Assembly: GCA_947044365.1 (NCBI GenBank)
Contig: OX345636.1
Span: 18,082,548 to 18,146,547, forward strand
DNA from: Petrosia ficiformis
Lineage: Eukaryota > Porifera > Demospongiae > Haplosclerida > Petrosiidae
Reading direction: 5' to 3'
DNA: 64,000 nt
The notes under the pieces were generated by a model, which did not search any database, was not told where the DNA came from, and saw only the letters and a list, made by a program, of their open reading frames with translations. Positions 46,401 through 59,651 of the stretch are shown one piece after another. A program made the position numbers and the translations under genes. Each line of letters begins with the position of its first letter. Within the stretch, counting starts at the first letter, position 1.

Positions 46401-48425
46401 AGATCATCTGCTTTGTTCTACAATAAAAAAAGGAAAATTTTAGTAAATAATCATTCATTAAAGCTAAAGCCCGGCATACACAGTGTAACATTGTTGCAAG
46501 GAATAGAAAGGCTCTCTATTCAGTGCAACACCTTGCAACATGTTGTAAGGTATTGCTTGCGACAGTTTTTCTTAACATACATGTATACAAGAGAAGGAAT
46601 TAATTTCTCTTCTTGGATGCCAAATTCAGAGAGCATTAAAGCATTCAAAAATAATTCCATCCTACATGTACATGTATCTAATCAACAACAATTCTTAACA
46701 TGATTCTTGTTGATTCAGTTAAATATTTTGAAGGAATCTTAAACTTCCATTTAAAAACTTGGAACCAAGTACTGTTACTATGACAACTATACATCACTTG
46801 ATTAAAATTGTGTGATTCTCATTATAAGACAATTACTGTAGATAGACAATGCTGCTTCCTATCCATTATAATTAGGCTTGTCGAAAATTTGATATATTCA
46901 GTAACCCTCGATATAAAGTTCCTGTATCGTTATTGTAATACTTAGGTAATACATCAAACAAATGCATAAATTTATGAATTTATAACCCACAAATTATTAG
47001 CTTTGTGGGCGGGATATTCACAAGCAACATTTGTCAGCTTTATCACTCTCGACGTTTACACAATTAAGGATTCTAACTTGCTTTACTGGAAAGAAGAGCT
47101 GTTAATAAAGCCTTTGAGGTAAAAATTATTCTTCGCTACATGCTGGTAAACAACAAGAGAAGTTTCTGAAAGTTTAGTAGTCTCTGGGTGACCGTGACAC
47201 CCACATTTTTTGTTTTAAACGACTTACTTGTATAACTTTCACATCTCAAACAACTCCGAGTTCTAACTTACTTTGTTGAAATAAATTCAAATAATAGATA
47301 AATAATTTAGAAATAATGCCATCCATGAAAATTAAATTCAATGAAAATATTTCTACTATGACCTATACATGTATGTATAGCATTAGAGTACTAACCGGAT
47401 AACCATTACGATACTGTTCTGTATCAAATGAACTATATCTTGAGAGTCTCGGAAGTACAATTTTTCTCTTTTTTCCATAAGTGTCATCTCTCTATAAACG
47501 AAATCATGTCAAACACAAGATATAAAATTTATAAAGAAATACTGACCCCCCATCTCCATGGTCTTGGCCAGCTATCCTCTTCAGAACTCCAATCATTATT
47601 CTTTGCACTAGAAACATTTCTTACTTCAGAAGATTTCTGTTGCACTTCTTGTTTATTATCTATACCTTTCTCTTTTCCATCTTCTACTTGCTTCTTCTCT
47701 TCTTTTTTAGCTTTCGTTTCATTATCTGAAGAAACTGTGTCAGTGTCTCCATTCTCTTCATCCTCTGACTTGTCGTTTTCTTGCTTTACTTCTTCATCGT
47801 TAGAATGAACTGAATCAGTGTCTCTGCTCTGTTCATCTACAATCTCTTTTCCTGTGTTCTTTATCTTCTCTTTGTGTTTGTCATCAGAAGGATCAATGTC
47901 TCCACTCTGTTCATTCTCTTTTCCTGTGTTCTTTATCTTCTCTTTGTGTTTGTCATCAGAAGGATCAATGTATCCACTCTGTTCAATCTCTTTTCCTGTG
48001 TTCTTTATCTTCTCTTTGTGTTTGTCATCAGAAGGATCAATGTATTCACTCTGTTCAATCTCTTTTCCTGTGTTCTTTGTCTTCTCTTTGTGTTTGTCAT
48101 CAGAAGGATCAATGTCTCTGCTCTGTTCTATTTCTTTGTTTGTGTATGTCGTATCTTTGCTCTCTTTTTCATCATTAGGAAGAACTGGATTACTGTTTCC
48201 ACTGTCTTCATATTCCATCTTATCTTGTTCTATATCTTCCTTTTCATTATCAGAAGCTGGAGCAGTGTCTCTATCGTCATCATCTCCTATATTTGGACTC
48301 TCAGTAGTTACTGAAGTACTTTCACTCCCTTGGCCATCCATTTCAATATCTTGCGTCTGATTGTTACCTTCATTATTCCTATTAGAAAATGCGAAATCCA
48401 AACTAAATGGAATACTAGTATCCAT
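43435..48425 (-). CDS. OGFr-domain protein with N-terminal acidic repeats
   Basis: Seven coding exons on the minus strand: 48425-47547, 47491-47396, 46417-46345, 45864-45786, 45730-45664, 45218-45122 and 43736-43435. All have GT-AG borders and matching phases, giving 530 aa. The start is ATG in ACCATGG; the upstream in-frame codon series ends in TGA. Residues 1-293 are acidic, Lys/Glu/Ser-rich and probably disordered, with four 24-aa repeats of IDPSDDKHKEKIKNTGKEIE (105-198). The C-terminal 200 residues match the conserved domain of opioid growth factor receptors: HKNWWGNYELLEFHHSYIQ, WLFPIRETGLNW, HGRVLKSYEMMLDFYG, NLNYSSHNYLRITRILKCLG. Vertebrate OGFr is a nuclear-envelope-associated growth regulator with its repeats C-terminal; here repeats are N-terminal, and the ligand role is not implied. 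A dead partial copy lies 20 kb upstream in this window. Confidence 0.87.
43785..44012. repeat. MITE-B copy (+) in the last intron of the OGFr-like gene
   Basis: Orthologous in position to 24065-24275, so it predates the segmental duplication. Confidence 0.75.
44410..44605. repeat. MITE-D, truncated
   Basis: CACCCCCTTTAGTAAGGCAG...GTTAACTAAAACTAGG...GCCTAATATTATTAA, then cut where the next insert begins. Confidence 0.65.
44606..45070. repeat. GC-richer inserted repeat with a 113-codon open frame
   Basis: Absent from the equivalent intron of the first segmental copy. Similar to 32160-32510. A plus frame from 44677 stays open for 113 codons (YPKLGSFSDMEHYFYQFVYR...), but the relative at 32 kb does not keep the frame. 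It is probably element sequence and not a working gene. Confidence 0.5.
45927..45949. repeat. Poly-C run
   Basis: About 22 consecutive C in an OGFr-like gene intron; copy 1 has a short CT-rich stretch here. Confidence 0.85.
47832..48113 (-). repeat. Coding minisatellite, four 72-bp units
   Basis: In-frame tandem units in exon 1 of the OGFr-like gene, each encoding DPSDDKHKEK(I/T)KNTGKE. Low divergence between units suggests recent expansion. Confidence 0.85.
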
Positions 48426-49620
48426 GGTAACCCACAATTTTGTTCAAAACTTGAATTCATTGTATTAAGCGTAGATAATAAAGTGCAGTGATCATTAAAT
48501 AATGAAATAGCTTATTAAAATCAATTGTACTAAAGTCTGTTCATATTCATGATGACCTCAAAATTAGCATGTAATGACTTTACATGTAATATAGTGAGTG
48601 TATAGTTTAATGTCATAAGATTAATAGATTATAATGTAACTCAATTATGAAGCAATGAATTGAAATTTGGCACCAGAAAAAGGAACAGGAAGGATAACTA
48701 CATGTATATGAAAGATTGTTTGTCGTTTTAAACTAAAGACATTTTCTGAAATGAATGTGAATGACCAATAGCTACAAAGGTGAATTTACATCATCAGTGT
48801 TTCCCCCAAAGGATGGTACCATGGCGTTCCCAAACCCTTTAATTTTAAAGTTTATGCCGAAAACACTGCTGTATAACACCAATTGAACATTGTTCACTAA
48901 ACGACATGATGCACTCCCCCACCCTTAATAGGAAAACACTGCATCATAATGGAAGTTAAGTCCAATAGCATGTTACTATTTTGAAATTTTTAAAACGTGT
49001 TGAGTGGTATTCATGATAGCATTGAGTTGTCTGATTAGGCAAAGTTAACACAATAAGTATAAAGATATCCCGGATATGATTATATGCACTAAGCAGTCAC
49101 AACTTAATACTAATAATACTAAACACATAATGAACATTTCTAATTAAACAGATAATTATTAGTAACCATATGGTAGATGGTTCACATGTCACATTTTCAA
49201 TCCATCTTTTCCTATAGCTATGGAATAGACACAACTAGTTATTGGTTCACATTACACCTGATATATAGGTAGGTAGTCAATGGAAACTCTTCGTATGTGA
49301 TATTGTAACTATTATTATCTATACAATTGGCAAATCTTTAATTGCTAGCAATTCTCTAGTACATATTTATGAGCAGTGACATGTGATGAGGCTTACAGTT
49401 ATCATGGTCATCTCTAGAGCATGCTAGCACAGCACGATGCTACTTTTTTCTTCATTTTGGGGGGGGGGGGGGGGGGGCTAAAAATGTTTTTAAATTTTAA
49501 AATGGCAATATATATAGTGTAGTATAGGATGGGCTGCACTCGCCAGACTAGGATACACACTACTGGAAGTGGGTGTGGCAATGGTTTAATTTGACACAAA
49601 TTTCAACCCTAATGAGAGCC
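48426..49620. other. Upstream of the OGFr-like gene; poly-G run
   Basis: No further coding exon is found. A run of about 18 G at 49460-49477 is the only marked feature. The promoter of the OGFr-like gene should lie in the first few hundred bases, but no TATA box is evident. Confidence 0.4.
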
Positions 49621-49912
49621 TAGTGTTGTTTTAGTTAACTATAACTAAAACCCCTTTTAGTAAGGTATTGTGACTTTTAGTTAACTAAACTATAACTAAA
49701 TTATTTGTCTTCTCTGATAACTGTAACTATAACTAAAACAGAAAACAGACAATTTCAGGCACTTTTAGTTAGTTAACTAAAACTAAAACCCTTTTAGTAA
49801 GCCTAAAATCATTTTAGTTAACTAACTAAAACTATAACTAAAATGAGGCTACCCGTTTTAAAATAACTAAAACTAAAACTAAAATACTAGCATCCAAACT
49901 AAAACAACACTA
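49621..49912. mobile_element. Complete MITE-D
   Basis: Ends TAGTGTTGTTTTAGTTA and complement (TAAAACAACACTA). The body is made almost wholly of TTTTAGTTAACTAAAACTA words in both orientations, so it can fold in several registers. No coding capacity. Confidence 0.85.
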
Positions 49913-50012
49913 CTAATGACAAGAGATCGACCCTAGGATTGAGGGGTGTGTCCTATGAATTTTAATAAGGTGGCAATTAGTCTGTTACTTCTGCTATATA
50001 TTTACTACTCAC

Positions 50013-50116
50013 TGAGATTTTAATGGATCCTCAATTACCAGTTCATTTTCCTTTTCACTATTGAACTGATTAACACTGTCACCAGTATTAGTTTCTGTGG
50101 AATTCAATTCAGCCAT
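50013..50116 (-). CDS. Possible first coding exon of a divergent gene
   Basis: Minus-strand ATG at 50116 followed by 34 codons (MAELNSTETNTGDSVNQFNS...EDPLKS) and TCA/GTGAGT, a good donor. It is acidic and Asn/Ser-rich. It lies head to head with V-ATPase subunit C. Its next exon is not identified: the first exon of the OGFr-like gene, 1.6 kb further on, has an in-frame stop before its ATG and no acceptor just upstream, so a link is possible only as a 5' alternative. Confidence 0.35.
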
Positions 50117-50369
50117 TTAGGAAATTATATCTCCTATAATAACAAAAAAAAATCAGCCCCAATGAATCAACAATCAATGCTTATTAATAAAGAATCATTG
50201 GACACTCGCCTATTCCAGGTGGATGAACATCAGCCCCTCCCCTTTTAAGCAAGATTGCACCACGCCTACTAAAATTGTTTACAGGAACAAGTCTTAATTT
50301 TAAAAGTGGAGGGTCTTGTAATATACATCAGATGACTGTCACGAGAATAAAGTTTCTTCTTGGTTAGCA
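50117..50369. promoter_or_regulatory. Probable shared bidirectional promoter
   Basis: 253 bp between the divergent ATG codons. No TATA box is placed well for either gene. A pyrimidine/GC-richer patch (CAGCCCCTCCCCTTTTAAGC) at 50230-50250 is a candidate GC box. Confidence 0.4.
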
Positions 50370-50506
50370 ATGTCAGATAACGAGTTTTGGTTAGTGGCAG
50401 TACCCGGCGATCCTACCCCAGAGAGATCCTGGAGTAATTTGTCAGAGAGGATAAAAAATCATTCAGATTGTTACAAATTTCCAATTCCAGAGCTGAAGGT
50501 AAACAA

Positions 50507-50579
<73 letters not shown>

Positions 50580-53500
50580 TATATATATATAATTTATATA
50601 TATATATAATTATACCATTATATATATATATACATACACATTCACATTGTAGTTCTTAGATTTCATTAAGTAGCTAATATGATGAGTTAAAATTCAAATC
50701 CTTGGTGTCTGTGTTTTAAAATGTCGCTTGGTAATCTAAGGTAAATGTACATGTAAGTTTACTAAACAACCTCTTCAGAGAAATGGAAATACAATCAGTT
50801 ATATACATGTAATAGAAGGATTTTACTCTAGATTTGTTATCCAGCGTTCTATATATGACTCAAATGAACATGTATATAAAATGAATGTTTGAACTCCAAA
50901 GATACAGTATATTCCTGTATTAAACCTTTCATAATGCATTATTAGTTGTAAAGGTGGGGTGTGGTTTTCTCTTTATATCAGTGGCAAATAAAACTGCCTA
51001 TATTATATCATCATGTGTATACAACCACACCTCATGTGCTATAGCTATGAGAGGATGGGAGCTGGAAGCTATACATGTATATACATAGCTTCCAGCTCCC
51101 ATCCTCAACCTCAATGTTGACTCAATAGTCTCTGGATGTAGTTCCGACATCACATTAATGGCGTTCAAATTTCTGTGGTATGCAACATACATGACAATAT
51201 GTACTGTGTGCCATGGAACAAGCTGTATCCAGACCCTTCCCTGTTTTTGGGTAGTATCTGACTAATGATAAGATGTACATGAGCCCAAGGTTCAATCTAC
51301 ATAAGTACTGGTATACTTTGAGTAGTGTTGCCAGATTCATTTAAATATTCCAAAAAGTTCATGTTTTCAACTTTTTCCAAAAACATAGCGAAATTTTGAG
51401 ATTTGTGACTGAAATGTTATAAATTTGCTAAGAAATCGATTTTTATTTCTAAATTTTGCTTTTATATCAATTTTTATTTTAAAATGTCAATTGTCAAATC
51501 ACTAATTGTTTATTAAAAATTAAGAATTTATTTAGTTTTTAATGGTGAGTGAAAACGTTTATACATTGTTTATGATTTTTACTGAAATGTTCATGAAACA
51601 ATTTGAAGTTCATGTGAAGTTCATGCAATACTCCAAACGTTCATGAAACATGAACTTTGTTCATGATCTGGCAACACTTACTTTCACTTGATTAGGCATT
51701 TATGCTACATGTATGACAGAAAAGACTGACCTTTTTTTAATTCTGAGGAAAGTAATAATTATTTTAATTAATGTGTAAAGATAATTTAAGATATATTGTA
51801 TTGTTCATGTACATGTATATTATTACATTATATGTTAATAGGTTGGTACTCTGGACACTCTAGTTAGTCTTTCTGATCAACTAGCTAAACTTGATCCATT
51901 TATTGAAAAGTAAGTTTTGTTGATTGTAATTATGAAATACTAAATTTCTGTTGCTGAGCATTAGCTACCGAATTTAATTGATTTATTGTACAAAATGGCT
52001 GAATAGCAATCATTAACCATCCAATTAACATTATATATAATGTTATACAAACCTGCCCTAGAATCACCTACACAATTACGCAATTGTAACTACAGTTACT
52101 ACACACACACTTACTACATCATGTAGCTTTGTACTTTCATTATTCAATTCACAAAGGTCTTCGCTATTTCACCATATTGTAAATGAAGTCAACTAATTAC
52201 ACATGTACATGTACAGACAGTATATGTACAATGGTAACTACAGTTACTACACACTTGTGGCTACATCATGTAGCTTTGTACTTTCATTATTCAATTCACA
52301 AAGGTCTTCGCTATTTCACCATGTTGTAAATGAAGTCAACTAATTACACATGTACATGTACAGACAGTATATGTACAATGGTAACTACAGTTACTACACA
52401 CTTGTGGCTACATCATGTAGCTTTGTACTTTCGTTATTTAATTTGCAAAGGTCTTTCGCTATTTCACCATGTTGTAAAGGAAGCGAACTAATTTTGTCAT
52501 ACAGGTCAATACACACATTGTTCTTACTGCATATCAAATGATATTAGCTTTCAATGCAAATTATTTAAAAAGAGGACATTACTAAGCAAATTGATTTCAC
52601 TGAGCTTGTTACATCATGTATCTATTCATCATGCAGTGATCATGTGTGTATTGTCACTATATAGTGTGAATGTATTTCTATTCATAATACTGATTACCTA
52701 TATTCACATGTTGTATGTTATCAGTTTGTAGTTTTCATTGTGCGTAAATGTGTTTTATAAGAAAAAAGGTCATTATTACCTACATGTGTACAGTATACAT
52801 GTATATGACCAAGCAAGCAAAAACCAGTCATAAGTAAAAAAAAAAACAACAATTTTACTTGTTTGTGTGTCTGCAATGTACATACATGTATCATCAACTT
52901 CGTGTTGATGTATTTGATTTGTGGTATGACTTCAGTGCTCAAAATAACGTCCAGCAATTGGGATATTTTGCGTCATTAATTATTACACAAGAGCAGTCAT
53001 GGCCTAGTGGGTTACTTCTGTATCTTGTAAGCATACAGTGTTAGTTCATGTCTTTGTGATACTATTTTTTTCTGGACAAAATTTGTTATTTGTTTGTCAT
53101 ATGTTGGATGTTCTGCTGGAGTTGTTCAAAAACTATTTTGAGCACTGGATTTACATGTACATGTGTATATGGGTATCTCAGTTGGTAAGAGCATCTGTCT
53201 GGAGTGCAGAGTGTTGTGGGTTCAAATCCCACCTGAGGCAACTCATTTTTCATTTTTTTCATTTGCCTCAGGTGGTCTGTCTTTCTTTCTTTCATTCTTT
53301 ACATCTCACGTTTCCATGTACATGTACCATTGCTAAGTTATGATTTTGTTGAGCATTTATTCATCGATGAAAAGCAATCATATATACACATTGTAATACA
53401 AGTGCAGGTACATGTACTGTTCAATACAGTACAGTATACTACAATATACTGTACTGTATATATATATATATATTTATTTACTATTATTTTGTGTCATAGT

Positions 53501-56407
53501 CAGTATTCACTGATTACAAACACAAAATGTCTCCATACCTTTACATTCATCTCAATATATTTTTTACAGTGTTGTACGTAAGATGGCACATTACATGTCA
53601 GATATTTTAGACCCCGAGGATAGAGACAACCTTCATGAGAATTTATTAGTAGGACCTGGAAAACTTCCAATGGAAGTAAGTATCTTTCCTGTACTGTACA
53701 TTATATACTTTATTTCATAACATTCAAAGTGCTTATACATGTATAAAAATGATTCATTTATTTTGAATGATTTGTTTTTCACTAGTCACAATTAGCAACT
53801 TTACATGTACATGTACATGTGTTTCAAATGTTTCAAATATATCAGACATTTTGTTTCAAAGTGTCATGAAATTTTTTTTCATTTGAAATCATATCGTTCT
53901 GACTAAGCAATGAATACACTTAGTCAATCAAGCAATGAATACACTTAGTCAATCAAGTCTAAATACCGATTCATTCATTCATTCAATTAAATTCAACAAT
54001 TTGAACTATCTCCTACTTACATTTCATGCTTAATTATAAATTAGTATTGAAGTTCAGAGGGCAATCCATACTAAACTACATTGTACATGTACATGTATAC
54101 CTTACTGTACATATACTGTACGTACATGTACATGTACATGTACACTGTACATGTACATGTACATGTATGTTGTTCTGCCATGCATCCTTTTATCTCTTAC
54201 TTACATTCATGCTTAAATATAAATTAGTATTGAAGTTCAGAGGACGATCCAGTATTGTCATACTAAACTACATTGTACATGTACATGTATACCTTACTGT
54301 ACATGTACTGTACATGTACATGTACATGGTGGCTGTCTTTCTTTCTTTTTTTTCTTTTATTCCATCTCAAGTCATCATGTATAATTACATGTGAATTCTT
54401 TTCAAATAGAACTATGTGTGCAGATTCAGTTGGGACCAAGCAAAGTTTCCCCTTCGTCAGCCATTACCTGGTCTTGTGGAGAATATTAGTAAGATGGTAT
54501 CACAAGTTGATAGTGATCTTAAACAAAAGTCAATTTCTTTTAATACAATGAGAGGTAACCTTCAAGCTATTGAGAGAAAAGCTGTGTAAGTTAACATACA
54601 GTATACATGTATGTCAATAAAACATCACCATGCAGTAACAGTAATTACATGTACATTTTACATGTACCTTAGTTCTACTGACAGTATAGTATAGTAATTA
54701 CTGTCTCACTGACTGTGTTGTTTACAAGAACATGTACATGTACAGCAATTACTGTTGAAACTACTGTAGTATGGAAATGAAACTACTACATGTAAGTAAT
54801 TACTGTACATGTACATTGTACATGTACTTTGTACTGTAATCATAGTAATGTGTGAATTGCCTTTACATTGGTACATGTATGTGATAGCATATTACATGTA
54901 CTAAGGTGTAATACATGTACATTCAAAGTACAGTATACTTCACTCACAAAGCACATTGTATTCAATGGAAGTACAGTGATAAACTTAATAATGTTTTCAT
55001 GTACATCATTCTGGCCATTCATTATATAACCATCTATTTATCCATCAACCAAACCATTTATTCTTCCATCTGTTCATATTCATGGGTATATACATGTACA
55101 TGTACAATGTACATGTACGCATATACACATGTACGCATATACACTATGTACAAGTATGTCGCTCACCATACATAAATACAGTAATTACCTTAGTTCAGTA
55201 CTGTCAGTACTGATTGTCAAAACTACTATGGAACAACTGTAGTACTGTAAAAATGAAACTACTTGATAGTTATTGTACTGTATGGTGACTTTTTATTGAC
55301 ATATTCTGTATAATGTGTACATGTACATGTACATGTATATTATACTCATTCTCTTTTGTAGCGGTAATTTGATGACACGTTCCTTAAATGGACTCGTAAA
55401 ACCTTCAGATGTTGTTCAAAGTTCTGAATACCTACAAACATTATTGGTAGTTGTACCAAAGTAAGTACTACATGTAATTCTATGTATTTGTATTTACATG
55501 TACAATGTATATGTACATGTATACATGTACGTGCATGTACATGTATACATGTACGTGCATGTACATGTATATTTGTAACAAGGTGAAGGTCTCTAAGTGA
55601 CTTATACACAATGTACATGTACATGCATGTAGTTTGGTTATGTTACAACTTACAACTTACAAGCATCATTCATTATTATCATATTGTCACAATTTTACAT
55701 GTACATGCATGTGTGGGCAGGCATCAAAATATCACATCTATCTCACTAAAGTAGAGTTGAAACAGAGTTTATTATAAATTCATAGTTTTAAATAACCATA
55801 TGTGGGCTACTATGTACATGTACATGTACATGTATGTGTTCAATCACTGGGGTAATCACACAATACACATGTACATGATGACTTGAGATGAAAGAAAGAC
55901 AGGCACCTGAGGCAAATGAAAAAATGAAAAATGAGTTGCCTCAGGTGGGATTTGAACCCATGACACTCTACACTCGACACATGTACATGTACTGTATTTG
56001 AGGAAGTGAATAAGTATTTGCACATAGCTTATTACAATTACATGTACACGTAATTGTAATAAGCTAAATTTCTACTAATTTTAGTTTATGTACACTCAGA
56101 ATCAATTTTGTGTACATTTAAACAGCATGTTACATGTACCTGTTCTGTATAAGAAGATAATGGGTATACCATATACATGTATATGGTGTTCTTGAAGAGC
56201 AGTTATTACTATTGTGCTTGTTACCTGTACATGCCTTGTGTCAAGTTAGCCTGTTCATACAGGCATATGAGATGTTTGATTCGGACCCTGCCAGCTGAGC
56301 TGCCTTGGTAGCTCAGTTGGTAGAGCATCTGTCCGGAGTGCAGAGTATCGTGGGTTCGAATCCCACCTGAGGCAACTCTCATTTTCATTTTTCCATTGCC
56401 TCAGGTG

Positions 56408-56443
<36 letters not shown>

Positions 56444-59400
56444 TTTACATCTCCGATAACATCATGTATATAAAAACCCTTACATCATAATCTGATAAAG
56501 GATGATATACATGTATACAAAGACCAATATACATGTACGTACATGTACATGTATCACATGTTTGCCAGCAGTCTGCAGTGCTTGAAATAGTTTGTGAAGT
56601 GTCCAGCAGAAACATCTGGACAAAACAACATTTGACCAGCAAATTGTGAATTTTGTCTAGAAAACCAGCATTGTACCCATTGAGATAATTATCGAAGTAA
56701 CCTACTAGTCCATGACTGCTCTTGGCTAATTAACCTTGCTGTGCGATTATTGTTCTTATTTTTTGTATTATTCATCGGACATTTGTCCATGCAGTCAAAA
56801 GCAGTTTTGTCTGGATGAAAAGCAAAATGGCGACATTTTTTTTAGCGCTGGCAGGGATAAAATTGACATGGGTAAGTTGGATATTCATACATGTACAGGT
56901 GTAGGTATTTGCAACAGGATATCTGGATATCCAATACCACTACATGTACATGTATCTGTTGAAAGTCTAACTGTACTAAATGTACTATAACCTTTATTTA
57001 AATTTAGTGATTGAAGTACAACATTGTACATGTATACTGTACATGTATGTCTCTTATGTAGGCCATTGTACAAGGAGTGGCATACTACTTATGAGTCACT
57101 GGCTGAAATGGTAGTTCCGAGATCGACTGAGATGATTTCTGAAGATCAAGAGTTTGGTCTATTTACAGTTACTGTATTCAAGAAAGTAGTTGAGGAGTAT
57201 AAACTACATGCAAGAGAAAAGAGGTAATACATGAACATACAGTACCTGACTTTATTAAGTTTAAATGGTATGACGGGAGCTACACTTTAATAAGGTGACA
57301 GTCAACTGTACTTCTAAGTACTATAGTACAATTTTGTACTTTAATGTGTGAATTCCCTTTACAGTTGTGTGTCATAGTATAGTACTAAGATGTAATACTG
57401 TGTAGTACATTCAAAATACATGTACAGTGTACTTCACTCACAATGTACATGTACACTGTAGTCAAATGCAGCAATAGTACATGTACACTGTAGTCAAATG
57501 CAGCAATAGTACATGTACACTGTAGTCAAATGCAGCAATAGTACATGTACACTGTAGTCAAATGCAGCAATAGTACATGTACATGGTTTTGTATACAGGA
57601 AGAGCAACTATTAATTGTTATAACCAGATTTAATTAACTTCCTTTATCTGAAGTAGCTTACATGTGGGTAAGGATTTGTTCAAAATTATTGGCATTTTCT
57701 GCATGTAACTCTCACTGTTATAAATACAATGTAGTAACAAAAGCACAACCATCCAGTAGACTAATAATATAGTAACAAAAGCACAACCATCCAGTAGACT
57801 AATAATATAGTAACAAAAGCACAACCATCCAGTAGACTAATAATATAGTAACAAAAGCACAACCATCCAGTAGACTAATAATATAGTAACAAAAGCACAC
57901 AACCTATCTACTATAATATAGACTATATTACTAGTAACAAAACAGCATAATTATAACCATTAACAAGTTGACTACCTAGAATGTGTAATGACTACTACAT
58001 GATAACTTGAGATGGAAAGAAAGAAAGAAAAAAGACACCTGAGGCAATGAAAAAATGAAAAATGAGTTACCTCAGGTGGGATTTGAACCCATGACACTCT
58101 GCACTCTTCTTACCAACTGAGCTACCAAGACTACTACCCAGCTGGCAGGGTCCAAATCAAACATCTCGTACACCTATTTGAACAGGTTAACTGAAACTTG
58201 GTATATACATGTAAGTGAAGGCCAGGGTAATTAAACCACCAAAGACACCAAACCTGTACATGAAGAAACACACAAAATTAAATGTTTCCAAAGTAACTGA
58301 TTTGCTTATCCATGGTCACTTTTCATTTAGTATAAATTTACATGTGATGTAATTACTTGTTCTTTCTTGTTCATCTCTTCAGGTTTGCTGTTAGGGAATA
58401 TGAATATGATCCTCAAATGATTGAGGCAGAAAAGAAAGAAAGAGAGAAACTTGAAAGAGACCTCAAAAGACAATTTGTAAGAGTTTCTTTGTCATGATAT
58501 ATATTAGTATAATAAAATCACACCTGGCCTAGCCATTATACATGTATTTCTCTATCTGTGTACATGTACATACATGTAACACAAACTATGAATGATTAGA
58601 TACACTAGGGTTGGGAAAAAGCTTCGAATGTTCGAACCTTAGTCCAGTGATGCTAAATCCAAGTAGAAACAGCGACAGGAACAAGACTAGTACTCGTTAC
58701 AAACCAATAACCCAGTTTTGGAGGCTTTCAATAACTAATCAACGTGATCGAGAGCAACATTGATAAAAAATTATTAAAAGTACATGTACTTGTACATGTA
58801 CATGTATGTGCGAATCTTTGAAGCCTTTGAAGCTTTTCTTAATGAACCTTCGAAATTGATATTGACTATTCCTCCCAGCCTTATGATACACCACATGTGC
58901 TCTAAATCTTCGTGTGCTATATTGATTTGGATAACATGACACAGAGAAAAGCTTATTTGTAGACACAGAAGAGCTTCCAAAAAAAGCCAGAGATACTAAA
59001 ATCAAGTTTACATGTACATATACATGTATAAAAGTTTGCAAATAAAAGTGAAACAAATGTTTGAAGTACTGCAATCCACTAGCAGGGTAATGTACACTTG
59101 CAATAGATAGACTTTGAGATTATTACAACACTAGCACAAGTTTATGAGACTGTTTTTGAATAAACATTTCTCCTTTGCAATCAATTTTTATAATATTCAT
59201 GTGAAAAGCATATACATGTACATGTAGATCTTCATGTACATGTACGTGTATTATATTTTTAGTAATAGTTCAATCATGGTACATGTACAAGTACATGTAC
59301 AAGTACATGTACCCTTGGGTATTATTTTTAGTTTCAAGTAATATATTCATTGTCGTGTAATCATGTATTCAAGTACCCTTGGCCAGGTCTAATACATGTA

Positions 59401-59612
59401 TGTAACATGTATTATACATATTATACATGTAACATACATGTATGTACTATACATATACAGTTCATGTCAATAAAAACTTTACGTTTCGTTTTCGTAGTAC
59501 GATTGTAGTACGAAACTATCGTACCGTACTATTAATTAACGTTGCGTTAAAACGTTGTTTTTATGGCCCGTAGGGCCATCCCTATGATTGCTTTCCCACG
59601 GGTTCGATGTAT

Positions 59613-59651
<39 letters not shown>

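Larger units (their letters stand above)
43135..46870. repeat. Segmental duplication, copy 2 (partner 23455-27420)
   Basis: Carries exons 3-7 of the intact OGFr-like gene. It lacks the MITE-A and the minus-strand MITE-B found in copy 1, and has a private insert at about 44605-45070 that cuts off a MITE-D. Confidence 0.85.

Noticed and set aside
47818..48360. Plus-strand Phe/Ser/Leu-rich open frames
   Set aside because: Antisense shadow of the acidic repeat exon of the OGFr-like gene.
56301..56374. Functional tRNA gene (anticodon would read GGA)
   Set aside because: Cloverleaf is fair, but the loop lacks U33, a Ser tRNA should have a long variable arm, and the unit recurs with SINE leader and tail.
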